Part shown: in pieces, positions 9,150 to 18,854 of the stretch
Numbering within the stretch: the stretch's first letter is position 1
Layout: each line of letters begins with the position of its first letter
Assembly: GCA_018982785.1 (NCBI GenBank)
Contig: JAHHEN010000002.1
Coordinates: forward strand, 67,001-131,000
Length of the DNA: 64,000 bases
Source of the DNA: Enterococcus innesii
Lineage (GTDB): Bacteria; Bacillota; Bacilli; Lactobacillales; Enterococcaceae
Direction: 5' to 3'
The notes under the pieces: model-generated
What the model was told of the DNA's origin: nothing
Seen by the model: the letters and a program-made list of their open reading frames with translations, nothing else
The model's database searches: none
Program-made: the position numbers and the translations under genes

Positions 9150-9162
9150 TAGAACGTTTTCA
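9150..9162 (+). promoter_or_regulatory. Candidate catabolite-response element before the glucose permease
   Basis: TAGAACGTTTTCA reads TGAAAACGTTCTA on the other strand, close to the CcpA cre consensus (WTGNAANCGNWNNCW). It lies about 50 bases upstream of the permease start, within a region with TTGTCC and TACACT promoter-like elements. Supported by the pattern only. Confidence 0.4.
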
Positions 9163-9211
9163 CTGATACACTAAAGCCTGTGTTTAAAATTGAATGGTAA
9201 GGATGAATGAA

Positions 9212-10077
9212 ATGGAGATACTCGTTGCATTAGTACCAATGTTTGCGTGGGGCAGCATTGGTTTAGTAAGTGCCAAACTTGGCGGGGATGCGAACCAGCA
9301 AACGCTAGGAATGACGATTGGTGCCTTTTTCTTTTCCCTGGTCGTATTTTTTGTGACGATGCCAGTGATTGATGGAAAGGTGATTTTGATCGGTCTTTTG
9401 TCTGGTCTCTTTTGGTCCGTCGGTCAAAATGGTCAATTCCATGGTATGAAATATTTAGGTGTGTCTGTTGGACTGCCGCTTTCAACCGGCATGCAGCTAA
9501 TTTTAAATACGGTCGCCGGTGCATTGTTTTTGCGGAATGGACCCAGACCCGCGATTATGCATTAGGTGTTAGCGCATTGATCTTGTTGGTGATCGGGGCT
9601 TATCTGACCGCTCGCCAAGATGGCGAAAGTCCGGTAGAAGCCGGCAGCAAGATGCTTGATTTTCCTAAAGGATTTCGGGCCTTGATCTCATCAACGATCG
9701 GTTACGGCGCCTATACGATTTTGATTACTTGGGCAGGATTGGATCCGCTAGCGATCATTTTGCCGCAAAGTATCGGAATGCTGATCGGAGCTAGTCTGTT
9801 TGCTTTAAGAAAGACGAAGGTCGATCGTTTTGTAGGAAAAAATACTTTGTCAGGGTTGTTATGGGGCATCGGCAATGTCTGCATGCTGATCACGGTTCAG
9901 CAAGTCGGATTAGCGGTGGGCTTCTCATTGTCACAGATGGGGATCATCATTTCAACGCTAGGCGGGATTTTTATTCTCGGCGAAAAGAAAACCAAGAAAG
10001 AACTGCGGTATGTGGTGATTGGTTGTCTGCTGGTGATTATCGGCGGTGTTTTGCTAGGGTATATGAAAGCAACATAA
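9212..10077 (+). pseudogene. glcU: GlcU-type glucose uptake permease, frameshifted
   Basis: Drug/metabolite-superfamily sugar permease of the GlcU/RhaT group, with ten predicted membrane helices when reassembled. Non-PTS glucose uptake by proton symport is the known role of GlcU. The first part (MEILVALVPMFAWGSIG) runs to about 9526 and the remainder is in another frame from EWTQTRDYALGVSALILL. Changing the T run at 9527-9531 from five to six T joins them as GALFFAEWTQTRDYALG, which fits the family. ATG 9212 has AAGGA 8 bases upstream. If the indel is real the protein is cut at about 118 residues and inactive; a sequencing error is more likely. Confidence 0.8.
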
Positions 10078-10100
10078 ACGTATATGTTTGAGGAGGAATT

Positions 10101-11485
10101 ATGGATTTATTTCGAAAAAAGTCATACAACGGGAAAGTGTGACGAATTTAAAAAAAGAGTTGAAGTTAAAAGATTTGATTATGTTGGGGATCGGCGCCAT
10201 TATCGGCACAGGTATCTTTGTTGTTACAGGGACTGCTTCTGCTGAATATGCCGGACCGGCATTGATTCTTTCCTTTGTTGTAGCTGGTATCGTTGTTGTG
10301 TTATCAGGGCTTTCTTTTGCGGAATTTGCTTCACGGATCCCTGTTTTAGGGGGCGCCTACTCGTATTTATATGTCGTTTTTGGTGAATTTACCGCGTGGC
10401 TGGCAGGCTGGTTTTTGATTTGCGAGTTCTTATTGGCCGTTTCTTCGGTGGCATCTGGCTGGTCAGGCTATGTGCAAGGCTTTTTGGCCAGTGCGGATAT
10501 CCATTTACCAACCGCTTTGACTGGCGGTTATGACCCAAGCAAAGGGACCTACATTGATTTGATCGCTGGTTTAGTCATTATTTTTGTAACCTTATGGGTT
10601 AGCCAAGAAGCGAAAAAAGCGTTACGTTTGAACAATGCCATGGTATGGGTGAAATTCGGCGTGATCGTCTTGTTTATCGTCTTTGGTGCTTTTTTCGTGG
10701 AACCAGACAACTGGCAGCCTTTTATGCCCTTTGGGTTTTCAGGCGTCTTTAATGGTGCAGCGTTAGTCTTCTTTGCTTTTCTTGGCTTCGATGCTGTCGC
10801 AATGGCGGCGGAAGAAGTCGAAGATGCCAAGAAAAATGTCCCTCGGGGGATCATTGGTTCGATTGCGATCGCAACGGTACTGTACATCGTTGTTACCCTG
10901 ATCATGACAGGGATCGTGCCGTTTGCTGAATTAGGAGTCAATGATCCGGTGGCTTTTGCTATGCGTTATGTCGGTCATGGGGTTGTCGGATCAATCATTT
11001 CCGTAGGGGCGATCTTGACCTTATTAACAGTGACGATCGCTATGATGTACTCCTTGGCGCGTCTGTTATATGCCATCAGTAAAGATGGGTTATTGCCAAA
11101 AGCCATGCAAGCCATCGATCCAAAACATCAAACACCAAAGAAAGCGACCTATATCGCCGGTGTTTTTGCTTTCTTCTTTGCAGCAGCTTTCCCATTGAAT
11201 ATCTTAGCAGAATTGACCAACATTGCGGCATTGTCGTATATGATCTTGATGTCCTTAGGGATCATCAAGCTGCGGAAGATGATGGGCCCCCCTGCTAAAG
11301 GCGAATTCAAAGTACCACTGGTACCGTTATTGCCTTTGTTGTCCGTTGCCAGCTGTCTCTTCTTGATGACACGCCTGAAAACGGCGACTTGGATCGTTTT
11401 TGGGATCTCCTTAGTGATCGGAATCGCGATCTATTTTGTATATGGCTATCGTAACAGCGAATTAAATGAGAAAATCGACGAATAG
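10101..11485 (+). pseudogene. APC-family amino acid permease, frameshifted near the N-terminus
   Basis: Cationic-amino-acid-transporter-like permease with about 12 membrane helices. The APC motif GIGAIIGTGIFVVTG is in the first helix. AGGAGG at 10091 points to ATG 10101 (MDLFRKKSYNGK), but that frame stops after 13 codons. The long frame is entered only by adding one A to AAA at 10134-10136, giving MDLFRKKSYNGKSVTNLKKELKLKDLIMLG. The alternative is a TTG at 10088 that lies inside the Shine-Dalgarno sequence. From VTNLKK onward about 450 residues are intact. Substrate is not identified. Two terminators follow. Confidence 0.8.
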
Positions 11486-11495
11486 GATTGTGAAA

Positions 11496-11581
11496 AGGCA
11501 AAGACCCGGATGCGGTTTTTGTCTTTTTTTATGTAAATATAGCCGAGCTTCCTATAAGCAGCGTTTTAGGAGGCTTTTTTT
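11496..11581 (+). terminator. Two tandem terminators after the amino acid permease
   Basis: The first is AAAGAC/GTCTTT with seven T residues ending near 11530. The second is AGCTTCCT (11546)/AGGAGGCT (11568) with one G-U pair and a T run to 11581. The remaining 170 bases up to the next gene are AT-rich; no clear promoter was identified. Confidence 0.65.
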
Positions 11582-11749
11582 GTTACTCAAATAGTGGTCA
11601 ATTCTGGTGCTGATCATTGCAACGACAGTCTTTCTTGATCAAACGTCCTCTATGAATCTGCTTTTTTTGAGAAATTTTCCAAATGACAGATTCACTAAAG
11701 GTTCATCCAGTATGCTTTTATTAGAGAAAAAAAGAGAGGATGTTGGCAA

Positions 11750-13207
11750 TTGAATTATATGAAACGGGCATGGCTGAGTGTGACGAGAAAGCGAGGGAAA
11801 TCTGCAATATTGTTTGCTGTTATTCTGATTTTAGGAAATGTGATTGCTGGCGCAATTGCGGTCAATCAGTCGACTCAAAATGTCGAAAAGCAGATCAAAA
11901 ACCAATTAGGTTCCCTCGCAACGATCGATATCGACTATGAAGCCTTGATGGCAAATAGTGAGGGCGGCGCAAGTATGGAGGAGATTCAGCCGCTGCCGGA
12001 GGAGCTGATCAAACAAATTGGCGAGCGCTCGGAAGTCAAACAGTATGACTATTTGCGAGAAGCATCGATTGCTGTTGAAAACTTCAAACCTTATCGTTTT
12101 AGTCGTCAAGAAGATGATGACAATGTCATGATCGTTGGGGGCATGCTTTCCTTGATCCATTTAGCAGGAACCAATCTCTTAAAGCCGCTAGACTTTGAAG
12201 AAGGCACGGTGAATTTAACACAGGGACGCTTCTTCAATGAAGAGGAACAGCGTACCGGAAAACGTGTGGGGTTGATTTCTGAAGAGTTGGCTCAGGAAAA
12301 CGGCTTAGCCGTTGGTGACACCATGGTCTTAGATGGACAGTTTATCGACTATTCGTCTGGTGAGGAGCCAGAGAAACAAAAAGGCAATGATTATCCTATC
12401 GAAATCGTCGGGATCTTTAAAAATACAAATTTAGAAAAAGCGAATGAAAAAAATGATAATTCGAGTTCGTCCTTTTTTGATGATAGTCCCTTCAATCGGA
12501 TCTATATGCCAAATGATGCTGTGAAAACGATTGTTGAAGAGGAACGTACGGGGCAACAAGCGGCATTTCCAGCGACAGATCCTGGTTCTGATAAGGATTT
12601 CTTTACCCCGCAATTTATTTTGAATCAACCAGAAGATGCAGAACAATTCAAACAAGAGGTGACACCACTCTTGCCAAATGGCTATAAGGTCAATGCTTCT
12701 ACGGATGAGTATGACCGTGTGGGAACCAGTATGAATCGCTTATCACAAATTTCCTCGTATGTCGTAGTGATTGCGGTGATTGCTTCCTTGATTATTATCT
12801 CCTTGATTATTGTGTTGTTTACCCGAGATCGTAAATATGAATTAGGCATCTACCTTTCGTTAGGAGAACGTCGGAAATATGTTTTTGCACAAATCGTGAT
12901 CGAACTCCTGCTGATTGGTATCAGTGCGATGTTGATTTCCTTAGTCACCGGCAACATGCTGGGCAAGATGGTTTCTGAATCTTTGTTAGCCAGCAGTATG
13001 CTAGAGGCAAACCAAGCAGGGATGGAGCAATTCTTTGTGGGTGCACCGAAAATCGACCAAGCGACGATCAACGAGGCGTTTCGCGTTCAATATACCTTAT
13101 CTTATGTGATCGCCTTTTTAGCGACTGGGATCGTGACGATCTTGCTTTCGGCAGTGGTGCCGCTGTTGTATATTTTACGGTTGAATCCGAAAAAAATCAT
13201 GCTGTAA
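11750..13207 (+). CDS. FtsX/MacB-type ABC transporter permease
   Basis: A 485-residue permease: one N-terminal membrane helix (about 18-38), a large extracytoplasmic domain of about 290 residues, then three helices (about 335-357, 380-402, 450-475). This is the FtsX/LolC/MacB layout used for mechanotransmission or lipid and peptide handling instead of simple import. The cytoplasmic coupling loop reads DRKYELGIYLSLGERR, a typical FtsX-family signature. The likely start is TTG 11750, ten bases behind AGAGAGGA; ATG 11759 is the alternative. It is the first gene of a tightly packed unit with an ATPase, a PASTA protein, a small membrane peptide and a two-component system. Confidence 0.85.
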   Translation: MNYMKRAWLSVTRKRGKSAILFAVILILGNVIAGAIAVNQSTQNVEKQIKNQLGSLATIDIDYEALMANSEGGASMEEIQPLPEELIKQIGERSEVKQYDYLREASIAVENFKPYRFSRQEDDDNVMIVGGMLSLIHLAGTNLLKPLDFEEGTVNLTQGRFFNEEEQRTGKRVGLISEELAQENGLAVGDTMVLDGQFIDYSSGEEPEKQKGNDYPIEIVGIFKNTNLEKANEKNDNSSSSFFDDSPFNRIYMPNDAVKTIVEEERTGQQAAFPATDPGSDKDFFTPQFILNQPEDAEQFKQEVTPLLPNGYKVNASTDEYDRVGTSMNRLSQISSYVVVIAVIASLIIISLIIVLFTRDRKYELGIYLSLGERRKYVFAQIVIELLLIGISAMLISLVTGNMLGKMVSESLLASSMLEANQAGMEQFFVGAPKIDQATINEAFRVQYTLSYVIAFLATGIVTILLSAVVPLLYILRLNPKKIML

Positions 13208-13219
13208 GGAGCGATGAAC

Positions 13220-13894
13220 ATGGCAATTTTAGAAACAAAAGACATGACGTATTACTACCAAGATGGCGAGAATCGCCGGAAAATTTTAGATAAAACCAAT
13301 ATCTCCTTTGAAAAAGGCAAATTTTACACGATCTTAGGAAAATCAGGCTCAGGAAAGACCACTTTTCTTTCCTTGATCAGTGCATTGGATCAGCCAACCG
13401 ATGGGGAAGTGTTTTTTGAAGAAAAAAATATCAAAACGATCGGTTATGAAGAATATCGCCGCAACAAGATCAGTTTGATTTTTCAAAGTTACAACTTGAT
13501 CCCTTATTTGACGGCTTTAGAAAACGTCCTTGTTTCAATGGCGATTTCAGACAACAAACTACCGGATCAGCACGATCAAATTGCGTATCGTTTGCTGGAC
13601 TATATCGGCATCAATTCCACGAAAGCCGATCGTTTCGTCAATCAGCTTTCCGGTGGGGAACAGCAGCGGGTCGCCATCGCTCGTGCCTTAGCGACCAATG
13701 TTGATATCATTTTAGCCGATGAACCTACCGGGAACTTAGATGAAGGCATGGAACAAGAAATCGTGTATATTTTTAAAGAACTAGCGGCGATCCACAACAA
13801 GTGCATCATCGTAGTGACCCATTCGACTGAGATTGCCAAGCAGTCAGATCAGACATTTTACTTAAAAAAAGGTGCGTTGACAGCCTATGAGTGA
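13220..13894 (+). CDS. ABC transporter ATP-binding protein (MacB/LolD type)
   Basis: A 224-residue ATPase partner of the preceding permease. Walker A is GKSGSGKTT, the Q-loop lies in FQSYNLIP, the signature is LSGGEQQRVAIARAL, Walker B is DIILADEPTGNLD, and the switch His is in VTHS. The LADEPTGNLD wording is characteristic of the LolD/MacB/FtsE group. ATG 13220 has AAGGAG 8 bases upstream; ATG 13214 is too close to it. Its end overlaps the start of the PASTA gene by 8 bases, so all three products are probably made together. Confidence 0.92.
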   Translation: MAILETKDMTYYYQDGENRRKILDKTNISFEKGKFYTILGKSGSGKTTFLSLISALDQPTDGEVFFEEKNIKTIGYEEYRRNKISLIFQSYNLIPYLTALENVLVSMAISDNKLPDQHDQIAYRLLDYIGINSTKADRFVNQLSGGEQQRVAIARALATNVDIILADEPTGNLDEGMEQEIVYIFKELAAIHNKCIIVVTHSTEIAKQSDQTFYLKKGALTAYE

Positions 13895-15197
13895 TTTTTT
13901 ATCAAAGTTTGAAGAAGCAAAAGAGTCGGAAAAGAATGCGGAAACAGTTGTAGAACCTTCTTCTCGTTCGTCACGAAAAGAAAAGACGGCAGCTGCTGGA
14001 GAAGAGGGGATCGAACACGATCCCTCCTTCAAAAAGAAGCGGCGGAAAAAACGACTTCTAGGGTTAGCTGCCTTGCTTGGACTCTTTATACTCAGCGGCT
14101 TTTTATTTTTCCAATTGGCGTATGTCCGATTGGATAACTTTGTGGACAAAGAGATCTCAGAGGTCAGGGAATGGGCGGCGGAACATGATCTTGCGGTTGC
14201 TGTCACACCAGCCTATAATGAAGCCCCAGCCAATCAAGTGATTGCCCAAGAAGAAGCTGCCAGAAGCCGAGTCAGAAAAAGAAGCACGTTGCATCTAACG
14301 GTTAGCCAAGGACCAGATCCAGAAGAGAAATTGGCGTTGCCAGACTTTATGGAAATGACCAGAGACGAGGCAGCAGAGTGGATCGAAAAAAATCAAGCCA
14401 GCAATTTGACGATCGTCGATGAATACCACGATGAGATCGAGGAAAAAGCACCGATTCGAGTAGAATTTACCAATAAGGAAGTTTCGCGAGAAAACTATCA
14501 TCGTCGAGATGTCGGACGAGTCTTTTATTCAAAAGGCGAAGAAACCTTTGAAAAAGATATTGAGGTACCTGACTTTAAGGATAAAACCCGTTCAGAGGTA
14601 GAAACATGGGGGAAAGTCCATGAGCTGGACCTAGAAGTCAAAGAACAGGCTTCAGACACTGTGGAAGAAGGCAAAGTCATTGAACAAAGCGTGGCACCAA
14701 AAGAAAAAATCGCGAAACGGGATGCGTTTCAAGTAACGATTTCCCTAGGAAAAGGAGTCACCGTACCGGACTTTTCAACGATTTTACCAGATGATGCCCA
14801 AGACGCTGTTGAGGGCGTCAATGTACGGGTGCGGATGCAGTTTACTCAGAGTCTGGCTTACGGACAGCTGATTTCCCAAAGCGAGTCCGCCGGGACAGTC
14901 CTGACTAGCAAAGATGACCAAGGGATTGACGTCGTCTACTCCGCAGGTCAACCGTATATCAGAGATTATCGTCGAGGAGAATACCTTGAAGGAGATCTGC
15001 AAAAGCTTTTCTTTGATGAATTCCGTTCAAAAGGGGCGAACATCAGCTATCAAGTCCGTTACGTCAACTCAGCAGAACCCTACGGAACGATCGTGGGGAT
15101 GAGCAAGTTCAATCAGTTTCTGCCGTTAGAAGATACGATCACCTTTGATATCAGTTTAGGCAATCAGACAGCCCCAGCGGCATCTGATCCTGAATAG
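13887..15197 (+). CDS. Single-pass membrane protein with five PASTA-like repeats
   Basis: A 436-residue protein. The acidic and basic cytoplasmic tail (1-56) has a KKKRRKKR cluster, followed by one membrane helix (about 57-79). Five PASTA-like repeats follow outside the cell, starting near residues 80, 149, 220, 290 and 350 (LALPDF, IEVPDF, VTVPDF starts are clear). Unlike PknB/StkP there is no kinase domain and unlike PBP2x no transpeptidase domain, so it is a stand-alone sensor or anchor. It overlaps the ATPase gene and is a paralogue of the truncated protein at the left edge. PASTA repeats bind muropeptides or lipid II in known proteins; linking the ABC pair to cell-wall precursors is inference. 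Confidence 0.85.
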   Translation: MSDFLSKFEEAKESEKNAETVVEPSSRSSRKEKTAAAGEEGIEHDPSFKKKRRKKRLLGLAALLGLFILSGFLFFQLAYVRLDNFVDKEISEVREWAAEHDLAVAVTPAYNEAPANQVIAQEEAARSRVRKRSTLHLTVSQGPDPEEKLALPDFMEMTRDEAAEWIEKNQASNLTIVDEYHDEIEEKAPIRVEFTNKEVSRENYHRRDVGRVFYSKGEETFEKDIEVPDFKDKTRSEVETWGKVHELDLEVKEQASDTVEEGKVIEQSVAPKEKIAKRDAFQVTISLGKGVTVPDFSTILPDDAQDAVEGVNVRVRMQFTQSLAYGQLISQSESAGTVLTSKDDQGIDVVYSAGQPYIRDYRRGEYLEGDLQKLFFDEFRSKGANISYQVRYVNSAEPYGTIVGMSKFNQFLPLEDTITFDISLGNQTAPAASDPE

Positions 15198-15238
15198 TCG
15201 CTTTCTTTTTTTAGTCAACCTGCAAAAGGAGGAAACCC

Positions 15239-15397
15239 ATGCGTCATCAAGAGAATTTTCAAGAACTTAGGAAAAAGCTGTTTGTCTTTTTACTAAGCGG
15301 TATGGTAGCATTGTTGCTACACATGTGGATTCATCAATCAAGTGTACACATGCGGATCGTTTCAACAGAACGTTTTATTGGAGAACAATTGGAATGA
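15239..15397 (+). CDS. 52-residue single-helix membrane peptide
   Basis: A short frame from ATG 15239 to TGA 15395, behind a strong AAAGGAGG at the right spacing. The product has a charged N-terminus (MRHQENFQELRKK), one hydrophobic helix (LFVFLLSGMVALLLHMW) and a polar tail of about 20 residues. It sits 41 bases after the PASTA gene and 73 before the response regulator, on the same strand. It resembles no family I can name. The ribosome site and the membrane context argue for a real gene; position suggests a subunit or regulator of the ABC or kinase system. Confidence 0.6.
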   Translation: MRHQENFQELRKKLFVFLLSGMVALLLHMWIHQSSVHMRIVSTERFIGEQLE

Positions 15398-15470
15398 TCC
15401 TACAGGAATGATTGTGCTTACCGAAAAGTGATTGAAAAAAGAAATGATGAGTGTAAAGGGGGACTGACCG

Positions 15471-16156
15471 ATGCGGATCTTATTCGTAGAAGATGAGCCA
15501 TCGATCGCAGAAGCGGTTGCCAGCTTATTGAAAAAACACCATTATTCCGTTGATTTGGCCTTTGACGGCGAAACCGGATTAGATTATGCTACGAGTGGTG
15601 TATATGACATTCTTGTTTTGGATATCATGCTGCCTAAAATCGATGGAATCACATTGCTAAAGACGTTACGCAAGCAAAACATCCGGACGCCGATCATTAT
15701 GTTGACGGCCAAAAGCGAAGTCGATGACAAGGTGCTTGGCTTAGATGCAGGAGCCGATGATTATTTGACGAAGCCTTTTCAAATGAAAGAGCTGCTGGCG
15801 CGGATCCGTTCGCTAGGTAGAAGAAAAGACTTGGATTACCAAGAAGACCAGTTAGCCTTTGGCAATGTGGTCTTGGCGCGTAATGAGCTGCAGTTGGCTA
15901 CGAAGACCAATCAAGTGGTGCTGTCACCAAAAGAAATGAAACTGATGGAGCTATTTTTAGCCAGACCTAAAGTGATTTTATCAAAAGAAACCATCATCAA
16001 TAAGATTTGGGGCTTTGATCCCGATGTGGAAGAAAACCGTGTTGAGATCTATGTATCTTTGCTGCGAAAAAACTGACGCTGCTAGAAGCGGATATCGGCA
16101 TTCGTACGATCCGCAATGCCGGGTACATTTTGCAGAGCAAGGAGCCGCCATGTTAA
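15471..16156 (+). pseudogene. OmpR-family response regulator, frameshift in the last recognition helix
   Basis: The receiver domain is intact, with phosphoacceptor Asp51 (VLDIMLPKIDG) and TKPFQ. The winged helix is cut at residue 201 just after YVSLLRKN. One more A in the A6 run at 16067-16072 restores KKLTLLEADIGIRTIRNAGYIL and a normal C-terminus, stopping at 16156 with a 7-base overlap into the kinase gene. The site CGA AAA AAC TGA is also an in-frame A-AAA-AAC heptamer; a -1 slip there would give exactly the restored frame. So programmed frameshifting cannot be excluded here, although a homopolymer sequencing error is the simpler view. ATG 15471 has AAAGGGGG 8 bases upstream. Confidence 0.85.
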
Positions 16157-17481
16157 AAAAATTGCGAAATAAAATGCTATGGTTCAATATGGCATTGACC
16201 TCGATTATTGTCTTAGGTGCCTTTACCTTTATCTATATTTTGAATGCCACGCAAATCGAAAATGAGATTCAATCACTAATCTCGCAAGAAGCAAATAGTT
16301 TAGGTGCGGCACCTATGGATGAGGAGGAAGTACGGCAATCACTGACAGAACCTGAGTATCCAATGATGTTGACCATCACGAATAGTACCAGTGAGTTCAG
16401 AGAAATCGCTCTAGTCGACGTGGATCAAATGGATGTCGTGATTCAAAGTATTGATGAGAGCGTCGATCAAAACGAGCTTTATGAAGCATTGGTCGATGCA
16501 GCGACGAAACAAGGGGAGATTCCTAACGAAGTGAAGGTGAATGGCCGAAATTGGCGGTATGCGCTCTTTTTAGTGACTTCTTTCAATCAATACTCAATCA
16601 ATCACGATGCAATAGGGGAATATTCCACCAGTATCAATAATTACGAGCCATTTTATCAAGTGCTGTTCTTTGACGTCACCGACTACAAAACCAGTCTAAG
16701 CAACTTAAGAAACACGCTTTTGCTCATCGGCGTTTTAGCTTTAGCCAGTATCTATATCGCTAGTTTTTACGTCGCCAATCGAGCCTTGCGACCAGTTGAA
16801 CTGGCTTGGCGCAAACAAAAAGAGTTTGTTTCTAACGCTTCCCATGAGTTGAAAACACCACTGGCAATCATTCAAGTTAATGCCGAAGTATTAGCTGGCA
16901 GTCCAGAAGAAACCTTGGAAAGCCAAATGAAATGGCTGGAAAACATTCAGTTAGGTTCCGAACGGATGGATGAGCTAGTGAATAGCTTACTGCTATTGAC
17001 CAAATTCGAAAGTGCCGAGCAAGAAGTCGTGCGTTCGGTGATTGATGCCACTCAAGTCGTGCAAAGTGTTTATCAAAGCATGGAGGCCATTGCGCTGGAA
17101 AAAGGGATCCACTATCAGGAACAGATCGCTAAACAGGTTAGCCTTGAAAGCAATGAGCAAGCCTTGCGGCAATTGACCATGATATTGGTAGACAATGCCT
17201 TGAAATACACGCCCGCTGGAGAAACCGTCACAGTGGCACTCGTTGAACGCCAACGAAAAACGGTGCTGCAAGTCTCCAACAGTGGTTGTCCGATCCCAGA
17301 AGAAACAAATCCCTATGTCTTTGACCGCTTCTACCGCGGGGATCCTTCTCGCAACCATCAAGACGGTGGCTATGGGTTAGGTTTAGCCATCGCCAAAGCC
17401 ATCACAGAAATGTTGCAGGCACAAATCAGTTTGACGGTAGACCAAGAAGGCGTCAATCACTTTGAAGTTTCATTTCATTGA
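16150..17481 (+). CDS. Sensor histidine kinase with extracytoplasmic domain
   Basis: A 443-residue kinase. Helix 1 is at about 11-32, an extracellular sensor of about 150 residues follows, and helix 2 is at about 178-200. The dimerisation domain has phosphoacceptor His232 (SNASHELKTPLAII). The ATPase has VDNALKYTP (N box), VFDRFYRGDPSR (F box) and GGYGLGLAIAKA (G2); the G1 box is weak (SNSGCPIPEE). ATG 16150 has AAGGAG six bases before it and overlaps the repaired regulator gene. As last gene of the ABC/PASTA unit it probably regulates that unit. The sensor domain resembles no family I can name. Confidence 0.88.
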   Translation: MLKKLRNKMLWFNMALTSIIVLGAFTFIYILNATQIENEIQSLISQEANSLGAAPMDEEEVRQSLTEPEYPMMLTITNSTSEFREIALVDVDQMDVVIQSIDESVDQNELYEALVDAATKQGEIPNEVKVNGRNWRYALFLVTSFNQYSINHDAIGEYSTSINNYEPFYQVLFFDVTDYKTSLSNLRNTLLLIGVLALASIYIASFYVANRALRPVELAWRKQKEFVSNASHELKTPLAIIQVNAEVLAGSPEETLESQMKWLENIQLGSERMDELVNSLLLLTKFESAEQEVVRSVIDATQVVQSVYQSMEAIALEKGIHYQEQIAKQVSLESNEQALRQLTMILVDNALKYTPAGETVTVALVERQRKTVLQVSNSGCPIPEETNPYVFDRFYRGDPSRNHQDGGYGLGLAIAKAITEMLQAQISLTVDQEGVNHFEVSFH

Positions 17482-17520
17482 GATTGGATCGCTGCCTTCA
17501 CTTAAATAAAATTTTTCAAA

Positions 17521-17553
17521 AAAGAGGACTCCATGAATGGAAGTCCTCTTTTG
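17521..17553. terminator. Bidirectional terminator between the kinase and telA
   Basis: AAGAGGACT (17522) pairs with AGTCCTCTT (17542), with A and T runs on opposite sides. It lies between two convergent genes and can end both. Confidence 0.8.
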
Positions 17554-17564
17554 ATAGGTGAAAT

Positions 17565-18758
17565 TTACTTGTTGCTAGTTAAATCCAATAAGCGGTCTTT
17601 CAAGTCTTCTTCTAGATGACCCAATTCCACTTCGGCAGCCCGACGTTTTTCTTTTCCTTCTTTTTGGATCCGTAATGTTTCTTGGATCGTTTCCACAAGG
17701 TCGTTTTGTGTTTTTTGCAATGTTTCGATGTCGACGATGCCGCGCTCGTTTTCTTTCGCTGTTTCAATAGCAGAAACTTTCAACATTTCTGAGTTTTTCT
17801 TTAATAGATCATTGGTGGTCTCAGAAACTTGACGCTGCGCCGTAACTGCATCTTTTTGACGCAATAAAGTCAAGGCAATCACTACTTGGTTTTTCCATAG
17901 TGGGATCGCTGTATTGACAGAAGCTTGGATTTTTTCTGCTAACGCTTGGTTCGTGTTTTGGATCAGGCGAATTTGCGGTGCCTGCTGGATCGTGATTTGG
18001 CGTGCCAAGCGCAAGTCATGGGTCCGTTTGTCTAAACGATCTAGGAATTGCGTGTAATCGTTGGCGATCTGTACGTCCATTTGATCATTCGTTTCTTCTG
18101 CTTTTTTCATAGCTTCAGGAATGATTTTGGTTTGCAATTCTTGCATCTTCAACTCGCCAGCGGCAATGTAGATGTTCAATGCATCGAAGTAATCTTTGTT
18201 CTTTTGATACAATTGTTCCAACATCAGGTTGTCTTTTAGCAAACCGTCTTTTTCTTTATCCAATTTGACGGCGATCTTGTCGATTTGGGCACCGATTTTT
18301 TGGTATTTAGCGGTGATTTCAAAAATGGATTGTTTGACTTTACCAAACATCCGCTTGAATAAGTTGCCTTCACCTGCACGCAGTTCGTCTGGATTGGCTT
18401 CTTGCAAGCGATACATCAACTCCGTCAATGAGTCGCCCACAGGGCCGATATCAGCTGCTTGGACATGGTTCAACATGGATTGGGAAAACTCTCCAAGTTT
18501 AGTTTGGGCAGCTGCACCATAGGTGATGACCGCTTGTTGGTCAGTGGCATCGATTTTACTTGCTAATTCTTGGGCCTGTGCTTGACGCTCTGGCGGTAAT
18601 TTGTCAATCAAACGCGGTGCTGTTTGCTGTTCTTTCAGCTGACTGATCTCCGCTTGTTGAGTGGTGGTCAAAGTGTCGACAGGGGTTGAAAATGGGTTGT
18701 TCAATAAATCGTCAAGCGTATCCGTTACGGGTTTTGCTTGATTTGGTGTTTCACTCAT
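17565..18758 (-). CDS. telA: TelA-family toxic anion resistance protein
   Basis: A 397-residue, highly charged, largely alpha-helical cytoplasmic protein of the TelA/YceH/KlaA family. Family features include the long helical core with [24 protein letters not shown] and a [10 protein letters not shown] segment. TelA relatives are linked to tellurite, nisin and other envelope stress resistance; the biochemical activity is not established. AGGAGG precedes ATG 18758. It is the second gene of a two-gene unit with xpaC, a pairing conserved in Bacillota, though a hairpin lies between the two. Confidence 0.88.
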   Translation of the reverse strand: MSETPNQAKPVTDTLDDLLNNPFSTPVDTLTTTQQAEISQLKEQQTAPRLIDKLPPERQAQAQELASKIDATDQQAVITYGAAAQTKLGEFSQSMLNHVQAADIGPVGDSLTELMYRLQEANPDELRAGEGNLFKRMFGKVKQSIFEITAKYQKIGAQIDKIAVKLDKEKDGLLKDNLMLEQLYQKNKDYFDALNIYIAAGELKMQELQTKIIPEAMKKAEETNDQMDVQIANDYTQFLDRLDKRTHDLRLARQITIQQAPQIRLIQNTNQALAEKIQASVNTAIPLWKNQVVIALTLLRQKDAVTAQRQVSETTNDLLKKNSEMLKVSAIETAKENERGIVDIETLQKTQNDLVETIQETLRIQKEGKEKRRAAEVELGHLEEDLKDRLLDLTSNK

Positions 18759-18789
18759 AATAACTCCTCCTAATAAGTGTCTGCTTTCG

Positions 18790-18820
18790 AAAAAAATCTA
18801 GCCTGGGCTAGATTTTTTTT
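18790..18820. terminator. Perfect palindrome between xpaC and telA
   Basis: AAAAAAATCTAGCC and GGCTAGATTTTTTT form a near-perfect inverted repeat with a minimal loop and T runs in both directions. It can act as an attenuating terminator between xpaC and telA. Confidence 0.55.
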
Positions 18821-18854
18821 AGATTCTTTTCTTGTTGCCAATCAGAATCTATCC

